64,000 nt of DNA from contig NZ_VDCQ01000035.1 in assembly GCF_006265175.1 (NCBI RefSeq), forward strand, positions 1 to 64,000, given 5' to 3'. Of this stretch, positions 52,813 through 62,522 are shown one piece after another. A model generated the notes under the pieces. It was not told the DNA's origin, made no database searches, and saw only the letters and a program-made list of their open reading frames with translations. The stretch's first letter is position 1; the number at the start of each line of letters is the position of its first letter. The DNA comes from Paenibacillus hemerocallicola (GTDB lineage: Bacteria; Bacillota; Bacilli; Paenibacillales; NBRC-103111). The translations under genes and the position numbers were made by a program.

Positions 52813-54766
52813 GCTATCCTTGAGGAATATGAGGCGTACCGCATCCGATTATGCCATCTACTTTATTATGCTGATGCTGTCTACTGGACTTATGTTTGCC
52901 TACAATTCCATCATCTTCTCGGACGAGTTGATGACGCTCGCAGACAATATGAGAGCTTTATCGTATTCCTTCGTCATTCTTTCGCTCACCTTGGTCATCG
53001 TGTTGGCCTTTATGGTGAATTATGCAACAAGGTTCATCATTAACAAGCGCAAGCGGGAATTCGGCACCTATCTGTTGCTCGGAATGGAACGGCGAACGGT
53101 AGCACGTATGTTTCTGGTTGAGAATATCGGAATCGGTCTCCTATCCTTCGCAGCTGGAATATTGCTCGGGATGCTGCTCTTTCAAGTGTTTACCGAGATT
53201 ATTATGCATATCTTCGACCAGGTGTACCACATTCAAGTAGTGTTCTCGCTCAAGACAGTCCTTCTTACCGCACTATACTTCATCCTGATGTATGTGCTTG
53301 CACTGTGGGGCGGCGGCCGCCTGATTGCCAAGCTTAACATTTATGACTTAATCTATGGCAGCAAATACAATGAGATTTTTAAATACCATCATCCGATGTT
53401 GTATACCGTATTGTTCCTATTCTTCGCCAGCCTATGTGCAGGTGGAATCTATCGGGTTATTACGATGTTCAATTCCACGGTATCGGCCAGTGACGGTATG
53501 CTGACCTTGTTCGCTTGTATTGTTGCCGTTATCGTTGGCGTATATGGAATCTATGTATGCTTGGCTTCGTTCATCGCCTTGCTTCACAATAGAATGAGAC
53601 GGTTTCGATACCGCGACACCAACCTGTTCCTTCTGCGGCAGATTATATCCAAGATTCAGACCAATAGCCGTGTTATGGGCGTACATGCAGTCGTGCTCAC
53701 CCTATCCTTATGCTTATTGACAATGGGCTTATCCATCGGTCAAGGCTTCAAAGTGTTGGCTCATTCGGAGGCGCCATTCGATGTGATGGTCAAGATCGAA
53801 GATCCGGATGTTTTGAGTTTCGAGGATGTGCTTCAGTTTATCGACGACAGAGCGCCGATTAAGGATTCCGTCGCATACAAGCTATACGCCAACAATCAAG
53901 CTGGCTATGAATCTGCAGCCTTTCTCAAGCTAAGCGATTACAATCGGCTTCGAGCACAGCTCGGACTCGATCAGAAGCAATTGCCCGAGAACCGATTCCT
54001 CATTCACGCAGAATCGCGGCGGATTCGCGAGTCAATGGAGGATAAAGCGGTGACTTCAGAACTGAAGATTCAAATTGGTTCGACACAGCTGACTAGCGAT
54101 GTCAAGCTAATGTTTTCCGAGCCGATTGAACAGTATCGGATCAATGCATTTGAGGAGTTTACATTTGTTGTACATGATTCATTGGCCGATTCGAGCCTGA
54201 CACCCGTCAGATCCAACCTGATCGTGACCAATTACAAGCCTGCGCCTGAGCGTCTCCGGGATGAGCTGAACGATTATATCCGTTCCGATTGGCTGCCTAA
54301 TCAGCAGGGACTTGATCCGAATATGGAGCGACCACGCATTCAAACCAAGAGCTGGACATTGTCTAATAGTATGGTTTCGTTCACCACATTATCATTTGGC
54401 GCGATGTACATTAGCTTCGTCCTCTTCTTAATTGTAGCGACGGTACTTTCCATGCATCAACTCACCGATTCGGCTGAGCATCGATTCCGATTCGACATTC
54501 TGCGGAAGCTTGGTGTCGGACAGGATGGAATTAATCGCTTGACACTGAAGCAGCTTACCCTGTACTTCGTCTTCCCGATTATCGTGCCGATTCTGATCAC
54601 GGTCGTGTTGTCCGCGAGCATGAATCAAGTCTTCTACACGTTCATACCGAAGCCGAATATCGTCGTTCATAACATGCTGATCGCTTTGGGTTCCTTCCTG
54701 GTCCTATATATGTGCTTCTTCTTGGCGACTTATATAGGATTCAAGCGGAATATAGCGTCGAGGTAG
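52802..54766 (+). CDS. FtsX-type permease of BceB type
   Basis: 654 residues from the ATG at 52802 (GGAGGTGA eight bases upstream). Ten likely membrane helices with a large extracellular domain between helices 7 and 8 (about 315-515) that senses the peptide antibiotic. FtsX segments at both ends (FMVNYATRFIINKRKREFGT and TVLSMHQLTDSAEHRFRFDI). It forms one complex with the BceA-type ATPase and the BceS-type kinase. The module's codon use looks AT-richer than the glycan genes around it, which may point to a separate origin. Confidence 0.9.
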   Translation: MYYKLSLRNMRRTASDYAIYFIMLMLSTGLMFAYNSIIFSDELMTLADNMRALSYSFVILSLTLVIVLAFMVNYATRFIINKRKREFGTYLLLGMERRTVARMFLVENIGIGLLSFAAGILLGMLLFQVFTEIIMHIFDQVYHIQVVFSLKTVLLTALYFILMYVLALWGGGRLIAKLNIYDLIYGSKYNEIFKYHHPMLYTVLFLFFASLCAGGIYRVITMFNSTVSASDGMLTLFACIVAVIVGVYGIYVCLASFIALLHNRMRRFRYRDTNLFLLRQIISKIQTNSRVMGVHAVVLTLSLCLLTMGLSIGQGFKVLAHSEAPFDVMVKIEDPDVLSFEDVLQFIDDRAPIKDSVAYKLYANNQAGYESAAFLKLSDYNRLRAQLGLDQKQLPENRFLIHAESRRIRESMEDKAVTSELKIQIGSTQLTSDVKLMFSEPIEQYRINAFEEFTFVVHDSLADSSLTPVRSNLIVTNYKPAPERLRDELNDYIRSDWLPNQQGLDPNMERPRIQTKSWTLSNSMVSFTTLSFGAMYISFVLFLIVATVLSMHQLTDSAEHRFRFDILRKLGVGQDGINRLTLKQLTLYFVFPIIVPILITVVLSASMNQVFYTFIPKPNIVVHNMLIALGSFLVLYMCFFLATYIGFKRNIASR

Positions 54767-55105
54767 ACTAGCCTGCAGATTTGCTTCTTCACGCGCACGC
54801 GACTTTTTCGCAGAGCTTCAGCCGCCGGATTTCGCCGACGTCCGCCTGCTAGCTACGGGCGGCTTGGTCCCTAGCCGATTCCTTTAACAGCCGTTGCGGT
54901 GTCCTGAACCTGCACTCCCCGGTAACCAGTGTCCGAGGCAGCCGCCATCTGCAACCGACCACAGTGACAGGTCTTCCCTTCGGAAATTTCCTCTTCGTCG
55001 GGAATGTCATCGTAAAAGCGCCAGTTGAACTGAAAATCAGTTCGAAACTGACGCTTTTCGAGCTGTCAACTCCGGAGAGCGACTCAACACATTGACATGC
55101 TTCTT
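54767..55105. other. Gap between converging units with a long hairpin
   Basis: No gene seen. The 339 bases separate the plus-strand Bce module from the minus-strand amidohydrolase unit. The only structure is the hairpin at 55014-55058, listed separately. Confidence 0.5.
55014..55058. terminator. Bidirectional hairpin terminator
   Basis: Outer arms AAAAGCGCCAGTT (55014-55026) and AACTGACGCTTTT (55046-55058) pair with one mismatch around a second stem GAACTGA/TCAGTTC. A and T runs on the ends allow termination in both directions, for the converging Bce module and amidohydrolase unit. Confidence 0.7.
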
Positions 55106-56137
55106 CTATATACCGTACAGTTCCGCTGCTGTATTTCCCATCACTTGCCGCTTCAAAGAATCTCGTTCGTTTGACCAGATCGCCGCTTGTGCTGCCTCAT
55201 CCCCGTACGGATAGTTGCTGGCGAACATCAGTGTCCTCTCGGCGTCAATCTGTCTCAACAGCTCGTCCTGCAAATTGGCATTGTTCGGCAGCTCTACCGT
55301 TTGTGTCGTTATGCGAAAGTGCTCGCGGAAATATTCGCTCGGGAATCGTTTGACCCATGGCGTCTGCACCCTCAACCCTCTCCAGTCCTGATCCAGACGC
55401 CATAAATAGGGCACAATCCAGAACACGCCCGCTTCCTGCAACACCACTCGCAACGTTGGAAACCTCTCGAATACCCCTTCGAAAATCATGCTGGCCACAT
55501 GGGCCATCATCACCTGCGTCCTGGAGAATATCCACTCCGCCCGGGTCGTGACGTATCCTACCCCGGTCATCGGATTATTGATGCCGACGCCCTCCATCCC
55601 CGCATGTATAGTCAGCGGCAATCCGTGCCGTTCGCAAGCCTCGTAAATCGGATCGTAGAAACGGTTGCCATAAGGCATGAACGCTCCATTGGAGACGAGC
55701 ACCTGGACCATGCCGGGATGCGGGGCCATCCGGTCGATTTCCTTGGCCGCATAAACCGGCTGCTGCTTGGGAATGATGATCGAGCCTTTCAGACGCGCAT
55801 CCTCTCCTAGCCAGTGATCGACGGTGTAAGTATTGATCGCCCGGCACAGCTCGACCGCATATTCGTAATTAGGCGCGGCTTGAACGCCATAATTCGTGCC
55901 GGTCAATATCCCGCAAGCGAGGGGCCGCTCGTCCAAATAAGCTTGACGCAATGTCTGCACATCCGCGACTCCGTCCCGGGGATCGCCGCCCGGCACGGCG
56001 TTGCCGTAAGCGTCGGTCAGCTCCCGGTAGGCGCGGGGCAAATACGGCTTGATTCGCCCCATTCCCGTATCGTGGTGAATATCGCAATCGATCACCGCAT
56101 GCGGTGCGGCACGATCGTCCGTCCTGTCAGTCTTCAT
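55106..56137 (-). CDS. Amidohydrolase-2 family protein (second paralogue)
   Basis: 343 residues from the ATG at 56137 (GGGGAAGG close upstream). The N-terminal metal-site segment VIDCDIHHDTG, LTIHAGMEGVG in the middle and LMFASNYPYGD near the end are typical of TIM-barrel amidohydrolases related to ACMSD and resorcylate decarboxylase, which hydrolyse or decarboxylate ring compounds. It is closely similar to the protein at 56558-57691 and ends in the same NTAAELYGI motif. It is the last gene of the unit; the Rieske protein lies 19 bases upstream. The substrate is unknown. Confidence 0.87.
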   Translation of the reverse strand: MKTDRTDDRAAPHAVIDCDIHHDTGMGRIKPYLPRAYRELTDAYGNAVPGGDPRDGVADVQTLRQAYLDERPLACGILTGTNYGVQAAPNYEYAVELCRAINTYTVDHWLGEDARLKGSIIIPKQQPVYAAKEIDRMAPHPGMVQVLVSNGAFMPYGNRFYDPIYEACERHGLPLTIHAGMEGVGINNPMTGVGYVTTRAEWIFSRTQVMMAHVASMIFEGVFERFPTLRVVLQEAGVFWIVPYLWRLDQDWRGLRVQTPWVKRFPSEYFREHFRITTQTVELPNNANLQDELLRQIDAERTLMFASNYPYGDEAAQAAIWSNERDSLKRQVMGNTAAELYGI

Positions 56138-56156
56138 CGTCCTTCCCCCGTCCCTG

Positions 56157-56561
56157 CTACATATGAACAACAACCATTTCATCCACCACGGTAACATCGA
56201 ATGTTTCCACGGTCACCTCGTACGTTTTCGTGCGCATTTTCGGATCAACGATCATCTGCCCGGTCTTGATGTCGAATTCCCACTGGTGCCACGGGCAGCG
56301 CACGATTTCCCCTTCGCGTTCGTGACGGAAGCCGCCCGGCTCGTCGGATACGACGAGCGCGGTGGTCAAACCTCGGCACAGCGGAGCGCCCTGATGCGGA
56401 CAAACATTGCGTATGGCGTAAAATTTGCCGGCGATATTGTACACGCCGATACTCCGGTCACCCGCATGCACGATCTTTCTCGTACCCGGAGCGATATCCG
56501 CCGCTTTGGCCACGGCGTATTTGCGGTCCGCCGGCCGGCTTGTCGTCGGCTGCTCGCTCAT
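56157..56561 (-). CDS. Rieske [2Fe-2S] ferredoxin-like protein
   Basis: 134 residues from the ATG at 56561 (GGAGGG eight bases upstream), overlapping the stop of the previous amidohydrolase by four bases. The cluster ligands are CPHQGAPLC and CPWHQWEF (C-x-H and C-x2-H). It has no catalytic domain, so it acts as an electron carrier, as the ferredoxin of a ring-hydroxylating or demethylating oxygenase does. No oxygenase large subunit or reductase gene is in the window. Lying between two amidohydrolases is unusual and suggests aromatic or heterocyclic ring breakdown. Confidence 0.9.
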   Translation of the reverse strand: MSEQPTTSRPADRKYAVAKAADIAPGTRKIVHAGDRSIGVYNIAGKFYAIRNVCPHQGAPLCRGLTTALVVSDEPGGFRHEREGEIVRCPWHQWEFDIKTGQMIVDPKMRTKTYEVTVETFDVTVVDEMVVVHM

Positions 56562-57691
56562 GACTGCTTCCCTCCGATCCCGGTGCCGCGATCCGGCAGA
56601 CCGTACAGCTCCGCCGCGTTCCGATAAAAGATGCGGTCCCACAGCTTCTCCTCCAGCCGGGGCAATGCCAGCTGCGGCGAATCGAAATCCCAGTGCGGAT
56701 AATCGCTGCAAAACATCAGCGTTTCTTCCGCGAACAGGCTTGCCAGCATCTTGTCGAAAATGGCGCGGTTGGGCGTAGCTTCGATCGGCTGCGTCGTCAC
56801 TCGGACATGCTTGCGGAAATATTCGCTTGGCGGTTTCTTGACGAGCGGCAATTGCGCCCGCTCCGCGTGCCAATGTTGATCCATTTGCCACAGGCACGGC
56901 ACGACCCAGAACACGCCCGCCTCCTGCAGCACCACCTTCAAATCGGGAAACCGCTCGAATACGCCCTCGAAAATAAAGCTGACCAAATGCGCCATCATAT
57001 TTTGCGGACGCAAGGCGCGGGTTTCGATATAATGGGCGACGCGGCCGGCTCCCGTTTCCGGACTGTGGATGCCGTTTCCTTCCACGCCGACGTGAATCGT
57101 GAACGGCAAATTGTAGCGGCAGCACGCCTCGAAGATCGGATCGTAGAATCGGTTGCCGTGCGGCTTCATCGCCCCGCTGGAAACGAATACTTGCACCATG
57201 TCCGAGCGTCCGCCGACACGGTCGATTTCGGCCGCCGCCAGATGCGGCACCTGCTTCGCCACCAAGATAGATCCACGAAGTCTGCCGTCCCGCGCCAGCC
57301 ACTGCTCTATCGTATAGTCGTTGACGGCCGCCGCGATGGCGGCGGCATGCTCGCCGTCGGCCATTGACTGCAGACCGAAGCTGTCTCCCGTCAAAATACC
57401 GTATTCCACATTGAAAGGGTCCAGAAGTTGCGATTGCACGAGAGACAGGTCGCTGCCGGCGGGGCTGCCGTCCTCAGGGATGGCGTCCACCATCCTCCCC
57501 CCCACGCCGCCGTTAAAATGGCCTCCTCCTCCGCTGCCCGCCGCTCGCGGCGGCGACTCGAGATACCGACGCGGCAAGTAATCTTTGTAATATTCGTGTG
57601 CCGTATAGTGATGAATGTCGCAGTCAATAATGGAACGCTTCAATTTTGTTCGGCTCTCCGCTTGCGGCGGCGTCGTCCCGACGGTTTGCAT
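56558..57691 (-). CDS. Amidohydrolase-2 family protein (first paralogue)
   Basis: 377 residues; AGGAGG precedes the ATG. IIDCDIHHYTAHEYYKDYLP, FTIHVGVEGNG, VVLQEAGVFWVVP and LMFCSDYPHWDF are the metal-binding and barrel motifs of the amidohydrolase-2 family; FYRNAAELYGL closes it. The region near 60-100 has a Gly-rich insert (GSGGGGHFNGGVGG) absent from its paralogue. It is translationally coupled to the Rieske gene (ATGA). An AraC regulator lies 155 bases upstream on the same strand. Confidence 0.88.
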   Translation of the reverse strand: MQTVGTTPPQAESRTKLKRSIIDCDIHHYTAHEYYKDYLPRRYLESPPRAAGSGGGGHFNGGVGGRMVDAIPEDGSPAGSDLSLVQSQLLDPFNVEYGILTGDSFGLQSMADGEHAAAIAAAVNDYTIEQWLARDGRLRGSILVAKQVPHLAAAEIDRVGGRSDMVQVFVSSGAMKPHGNRFYDPIFEACCRYNLPFTIHVGVEGNGIHSPETGAGRVAHYIETRALRPQNMMAHLVSFIFEGVFERFPDLKVVLQEAGVFWVVPCLWQMDQHWHAERAQLPLVKKPPSEYFRKHVRVTTQPIEATPNRAIFDKMLASLFAEETLMFCSDYPHWDFDSPQLALPRLEEKLWDRIFYRNAAELYGLPDRGTGIGGKQS

Positions 57692-57846
57692 GATGGTTCC
57701 TCCTTGTATCGGCGCTGCATGGTTGCTTCACCTTTGATTTTACAGCGGTACGAATCGATACCGTTACACGATGTTTGACGGATGCATAGTCGATTGTTGA
57801 TCAATTATGCGGCGGAGACAGCCGGTTCCCGAGTGACGTTATGCGT

Positions 57847-58761
57847 TTACCGGTCGCTCTCCGCCGCATCGGCGGCGTTTCCCCGTCGAAGCTCGGACGG
57901 CCGCATCCCGAGCAGCAGCTTGAAGTGGCGACCGAAGGCGGACGGGGACGGGAAGCCCGTCAGCTCGGCAATTTCCGCGATCGACATGTCCGGGGCGGCC
58001 AGCAGCAGCCGTTTCGCCTCGGCTACCCGCTGTACAATCACATATTGGTAAAAGCTGATTCCCGTCTCTTTTTTGAAGCAGCGGGTCAGGTGCTCCTCGC
58101 TGGCGGCAAATCGCTTCGCCATTTCCTTTAACGTCAGCCTTTCGCCCAGATGGCCGCATACGTAATCCGAACAATGCCGTACGAGCTCGTTGGGCTGCCG
58201 GTTGCCCGGCCATGCCGCCGGGGAGCCGGATTTTTGCAAAACCCGCTGGAGGTAGACGCTCAACTGCAGCGCCAGGCTTACTGCCATGCATTCCCACCCC
58301 GTCTCCTTGCGCTCCAGCTCGTACTGCAACAGCCGACACATCCCGTCCACCTGGCGGAATTGCGGCGGACTTAACATCGTTCCCAGGCAGCCGTCCACGG
58401 GAATCCACGAGCAGTCGACCAAGTACCGCAACGCCTGCACATTGGCTGGCAATGGCTCGCTTTCCCCCAAATTCAAGCAAATGACTCGCCGCTTGTATCT
58501 GCCCTTCGAAATCATCTGATGGGGCGTATTGCCCCTGAACAGCAGCACCGATCTCGGGAACTGCGGGAATACCCGCCTGCCTACGACCATCGCGCCAGAC
58601 CCTTCCAACGTCAAATGAATTTCCAGACCGGGTTGGTAATGCAGGTCGCTCCCGACCAGCCACTGATCGGTGACCATTACGACCGGGAAATCGTTCAGGC
58701 GATCGACGATGTCCTTATTCCAACGAGGCGGTTTCGGCTTGATGCGGCCGTCTTTAACCAT
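57847..58761 (-). CDS. AraC-family transcriptional regulator
   Basis: 304 residues from the ATG at 58761 (GGAGGG six bases upstream); an ATG eight codons earlier lacks a site. N-terminal cupin-like sensor (HYQPGLEIHLTLEGSGAMVV, FRGNTPHQMIS), then the double helix-turn-helix at the C-terminus (LTLKEMAKRFAASEEHLTRC and IAEIAELTGFPSPSAFGRHF). It lies between the sugar permeases and the amidohydrolase genes and probably controls the latter group or the entire unit. Confidence 0.9.
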   Translation of the reverse strand: MVKDGRIKPKPPRWNKDIVDRLNDFPVVMVTDQWLVGSDLHYQPGLEIHLTLEGSGAMVVGRRVFPQFPRSVLLFRGNTPHQMISKGRYKRRVICLNLGESEPLPANVQALRYLVDCSWIPVDGCLGTMLSPPQFRQVDGMCRLLQYELERKETGWECMAVSLALQLSVYLQRVLQKSGSPAAWPGNRQPNELVRHCSDYVCGHLGERLTLKEMAKRFAASEEHLTRCFKKETGISFYQYVIVQRVAEAKRLLLAAPDMSIAEIAELTGFPSPSAFGRHFKLLLGMRPSELRRGNAADAAESDR

Positions 58762-58846
58762 CGTTAACCCTCCTCCGCTATCCATTCGGCACGATGCGAT
58801 CCGACCGGGGGCTGCCTCGGGAGTTGGCTTGCTTGCGCCGCCGCGC

Positions 58847-59731
58847 TTATTCCTTCACGCTGCCCATGACAATCCCTTTCACAAAAAAACGCTGCAGGAA
58901 CGGATAGACCGCCAAGATCGGAAGCGCGCCCAAAAAGATTTGAGCCGCTTTCGCCGTCCGGTCGCTCACTTCCGCCAACGAATCCAAATCGACGTTCGGA
59001 TCGAGCGCCAAATCCTGCTGAATAATCACGGTTTGCAAATAGCTTTGCAGCGGATAATGGTCGGGCGAATTCATGAAGATCAAGCCGTCGAACCACGAAT
59101 TCCAATGGCTCACCGTAGCGAACAAAGTGATGGTCGCCAACACCGGCGTGGACAGCGGGACAAATATGCGCCATAGCGTCGTCCAATGCCCGGCGCCGTC
59201 GATATATGCCGCCTCCTCCAGCTCCTTCGGAATACCGCGAAAAAAATTGATCAGCAAAATGACGTTGAACACAGGCACGGCCGACGGCAGCACAAGCGCC
59301 CAGATCGTGTCCATAATTCCGGTATAGCTGACGATCATGTATGAAGGAATCAGGCCGCCGTGAAAAAGGATGGTGAATACGAATATCCAGACATACAGCG
59401 TTCTCCATCGAAATTTGTGCACCTCCTTTGCCAAAGGAAACGCCACGAGCACCGCCAGCAGCATGTTGATCGGTACGCCTGTCAGTACCCTCAGCATAGT
59501 GACCTGCACCGAATTCATAAACTCCTTCTTGCCCGTCACGAACGCGTACGAGCTGATCGTGAAATCGACCGGCCACAGCTTGACCAGACCGCCCGCGGCC
59601 GCCGCGCTGGAGCTGAACGATACGGCCAATACGTGAAGCAGCGGCAAGATGCAGATGGTGGACAATACGCCCAAAATCATATAATTGGAAACGATAAACA
59701 ATCTTCTGCCGAAGGAAATATGCTCAACCAT
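58847..59731 (-). CDS. Carbohydrate ABC permease, LplC type
   Basis: 294 residues, six membrane helices, EAA loop EEAAYIDGAGHWTTLWRIFV, ending RFFVKGIVMGSVKE as in the family. AGGAGAAG precedes the ATG. It follows the LplB-type gene by 18 bases and completes the channel for the SBP at 60756. No ATPase gene nearby. Confidence 0.92.
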   Translation of the reverse strand: MVEHISFGRRLFIVSNYMILGVLSTICILPLLHVLAVSFSSSAAAAGGLVKLWPVDFTISSYAFVTGKKEFMNSVQVTMLRVLTGVPINMLLAVLVAFPLAKEVHKFRWRTLYVWIFVFTILFHGGLIPSYMIVSYTGIMDTIWALVLPSAVPVFNVILLINFFRGIPKELEEAAYIDGAGHWTTLWRIFVPLSTPVLATITLFATVSHWNSWFDGLIFMNSPDHYPLQSYLQTVIIQQDLALDPNVDLDSLAEVSDRTAKAAQIFLGALPILAVYPFLQRFFVKGIVMGSVKE

Positions 59732-59749
59732 ACCGCTTCTCCTTTCCGG

Positions 59750-60649
59750 TTAAAAAATTCGATAGTTGGCGAAGCGATACGCCAAATAATAAGACAAAGA
59801 AATGAATGTCAGGGAAACGACCGATTTGAACAAGCCGACAGCCGTAGCCACGCCGTACTGGGCATCCAGCAAGCCTATGCGGTATACGAACGTATCGATA
59901 ATATCCCCCGTCTCGTACACTTGGGGGCTGTATAGATTGAACACCTGGTCGAAGCCGGCATTCAGCACTTGCCCGAGGCTTAAGGTCGTCAGCAATATAA
60001 TGACGGGCGCCATGCCGGGTAGCGTAATATGCAGCGTCTGCTTCCAGCGGCCGGCTCCGTCGATCGCGGCCGCTTCGTACAGCGACGGGTTAATGCTGGT
60101 CAGTGCGGCCAAATAAACGATCGTGCTGAAACCGAAATCTTTCCAGGTGTCCGACAGCACGAGAATATAACGGAACCAGTCATTGCTGCCGAGGAAAAAA
60201 ATCGGCTCGATCCCGAACGCGGCCAGCAACTGATTGACGATCCCCGTCGAGGGGGACAGGATGTCGATGAGGATGCCGCCCAAAATCACCCACGATAAAA
60301 AATGGGGCAAATAAACGAGCGTCTGAATGCCTCTCTTGAACAGTTCCTTGCGAACCTCGTTAAGCAGCAGCGAAACCGTAATCGGCACGATCAATCCGGC
60401 CACGATTTTCATAAAGGAAATGAGCACCGTATTCCATAGCACCCTACCGGTATCCGGCATCGCCATGACATAGCGGAAGTTGTCCCACCCCGTCCACTTC
60501 GATTCGAATATGCCCAGAGCGGGAACGAACTTTTGAAAGGCGATGACTATTCCGAGCATCGGCCCGTAGCTGTAGATGACGATTAACACAAGAGCCGGCA
60601 GTATCATAAGGTGCAGCGGGAGATTATGAGCCCTCTTCTTGGCAGACAC
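59750..60649 (-). CDS. Carbohydrate ABC permease, LplB type
   Basis: 299 residues from a GTG at 60649 with AAGGAGG six bases upstream; the frame upstream of it runs into a hairpin and the SBP gene. SYGPMLGIVIAFQKFVP near the start and EAA loop EAAAIDGAGRWKQTLHITLP identify it. It is the first permease of the unit, separated from the SBP gene by about 106 bases with an RNA hairpin. Confidence 0.92.
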   Translation of the reverse strand: MSAKKRAHNLPLHLMILPALVLIVIYSYGPMLGIVIAFQKFVPALGIFESKWTGWDNFRYVMAMPDTGRVLWNTVLISFMKIVAGLIVPITVSLLLNEVRKELFKRGIQTLVYLPHFLSWVILGGILIDILSPSTGIVNQLLAAFGIEPIFFLGSNDWFRYILVLSDTWKDFGFSTIVYLAALTSINPSLYEAAAIDGAGRWKQTLHITLPGMAPVIILLTTLSLGQVLNAGFDQVFNLYSPQVYETGDIIDTFVYRIGLLDAQYGVATAVGLFKSVVSLTFISLSYYLAYRFANYRIF

Positions 60650-60706
60650 GCGAATCCTCCTTGTCGAAAGTACGTATGCGGCGACGTATCGCCGTAAGAA
60701 ACACAA

Positions 60707-60741
60707 GGCGGGAGAAGGGCTCCTTCTCTCCTTCTCCCGCC
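60707..60741 (-). terminator. Intercistronic hairpin between SBP and permease genes
   Basis: A perfect 12-bp stem GGCGGGAGAAGG/CCTTCTCCCGCC with an 11-base loop and only a weak T-rich tail. In such units it usually lets the SBP be made in excess over the permeases. Confidence 0.6.
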
Positions 60742-60755
60742 GCTCTTCCTGACAA

Positions 60756-62438
60756 TTATTTCGTTTGATGCCACTTGTTGACTTCCTGCGTAATCTGGTC
60801 GCCGCCAAGCTTTTTCCAATCGTCGACATATTTATCGAAGCTGTCGATCGAATCGCCCAAAATGATTTTCGTGAACACTTCCAACTCCATCTTGTTCAAA
60901 GTCGATTCCTTGGCCACCATCGACTCCGTAGGGGCCGCAAAAAATTCGCTTTGCGTCAGCATCTTGTTGTTCACGTACTGGTTAATGATAGAGAACGCGC
61001 CGTTTTTCCCGTATATTCGCTCACGCGCCCAATCCGACGAGGCACCTTTGCCGCTTTCCCAATTCACGATTCGGTCGTACACCGTAACTTCTTCCGGGTT
61101 CAGAGCGGACTTGTCCTTGCTCTCGAGCGCCTTCACGACGTGAAGATGGATCTCCAGGTTTTTGCGGGCCGGCCAAGCTACGAATGGCATGTACGGGTGC
61201 CGGTTGATGCCGTCCTTGTTGAAATGCTCGGCATAGTTTTCAACCGCTCCTTTTCCCCAACCGTTTTCCACGAACAGATTGATCGCTTTGAGCAACGCTT
61301 CCGGATGCTTCGTACCTTTCAACACCGCGTAATAAGTGCTCGTCGAGAAGCCGACCTGCGGGTTAACCGGCTTACCGCTCGAGGACACGATCGGATACGG
61401 TACCCATTGGGCGTCTTTGTTGTTCGCGACATTGTCCGCGAAGTAGCCGATCGGGTTGGACATCGTTCCGTAGATCAAGCCCGCCCGGTTGGATATCGCC
61501 AATTCGGCCGCCTTCGCCGCATCCTTGACGCCGAACTCCTTGTCGATTTCGCCCTTTTTGTACATGTCCTGCAACGAGGCCAGAGCCGCCTTCATTTCGG
61601 GCTGGATGCTGCCGTACGCCAGCTTGCCGCTCGCGTCCTTGATCCACAACCGGGGATAAGCCTGGTAGCCGTTGAAGAAGCCCTTCAAATCGGCGAAAGC
61701 CCCGTATAAATCCTTGAACAGAAGCAAGCCGATCGTATCGTTTTTGCCGTTTCCGTCAGGGTCCTTCGTCGTAAAAGCGGTCGATATGGCCTTGACGTCC
61801 TCCATCGTTTTGGGTGCCGGGAGCTTCAGCTTATCCAGCCAGTCTTGACGAATCCAGATCAGCGGCGCTCCGTCCATCGAGGACCCGGTGCTCGGAATGG
61901 CCATCAGCTTGCCGCCGAAGGTCGCGGAGGCGAGCGCGGTCGTTCCGTCCTGGTTCATCACTTCCTTCGTCAACGGCGCCGCGTGCTTATTGTATACTTC
62001 CGTCAAATCCATCAGTCTGCCCGCTTCATGCAATTGCTGCAGCTGCTTCGCATTGACGGGGATGAACTGCGGCAAATTGCCCGAGGCAATCGACACGTTC
62101 ATCTTTTGCTCCCCTTGCCCTCTGTCCACCACCCAATCGTTTTTCACCTTGATGCCCAGCTTGTCGAGCAACGATCGGGTCCAAACGTTATTGTCGATCG
62201 AATCTCCCTGCGGGTACTTGATCGTCGAGTCGATCATTTTGACGGTCGTGATCTCGATCGGCGGGTCGTATTTGCCGAAGTAAGGGTCCGCCGGAATCTC
62301 CGTTTTTGGTGCGGCGGTACCCTCCTTACCCGCTCCTCCGTCCTTTGCGGCTCCCGTGCTTGCCGAGCTGCAAGCGGATACAAAAACGGCAAGACATAGG
62401 CCGATCATGGACAGCCCTGCTTTGGACCTTGCTGACAT
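60756..62438 (-). CDS. Extracellular solute-binding lipoprotein of LplA type
   Basis: 560 residues; GGGGAGG precedes the ATG. Lipobox VSAC (Cys23), Gly/Ala/Lys linker. It shows the calcium-loop-like TKDPDGNGKNDTIGL and the C-terminal KYVDDWKKLGGDQITQEVNK typical of long SBPs that serve LplB/LplC permeases. It binds an oligosaccharide or possibly an aromatic glycoside, as the unit also has ring-type amidohydrolases. Preceded by the response regulator, 84 bases upstream. Confidence 0.92.
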   Translation of the reverse strand: MSARSKAGLSMIGLCLAVFVSACSSASTGAAKDGGAGKEGTAAPKTEIPADPYFGKYDPPIEITTVKMIDSTIKYPQGDSIDNNVWTRSLLDKLGIKVKNDWVVDRGQGEQKMNVSIASGNLPQFIPVNAKQLQQLHEAGRLMDLTEVYNKHAAPLTKEVMNQDGTTALASATFGGKLMAIPSTGSSMDGAPLIWIRQDWLDKLKLPAPKTMEDVKAISTAFTTKDPDGNGKNDTIGLLLFKDLYGAFADLKGFFNGYQAYPRLWIKDASGKLAYGSIQPEMKAALASLQDMYKKGEIDKEFGVKDAAKAAELAISNRAGLIYGTMSNPIGYFADNVANNKDAQWVPYPIVSSSGKPVNPQVGFSTSTYYAVLKGTKHPEALLKAINLFVENGWGKGAVENYAEHFNKDGINRHPYMPFVAWPARKNLEIHLHVVKALESKDKSALNPEEVTVYDRIVNWESGKGASSDWARERIYGKNGAFSIINQYVNNKMLTQSEFFAAPTESMVAKESTLNKMELEVFTKIILGDSIDSFDKYVDDWKKLGGDQITQEVNKWHQTK

Positions 62439-62522
62439 CTTTCGTTTCCTCCCCTTTTTTAAAGTTTCTCTTGATAGCTCTAATCATAAAAGGTTGGAAA
62501 CATCCCGTATATGTCACTTCTT

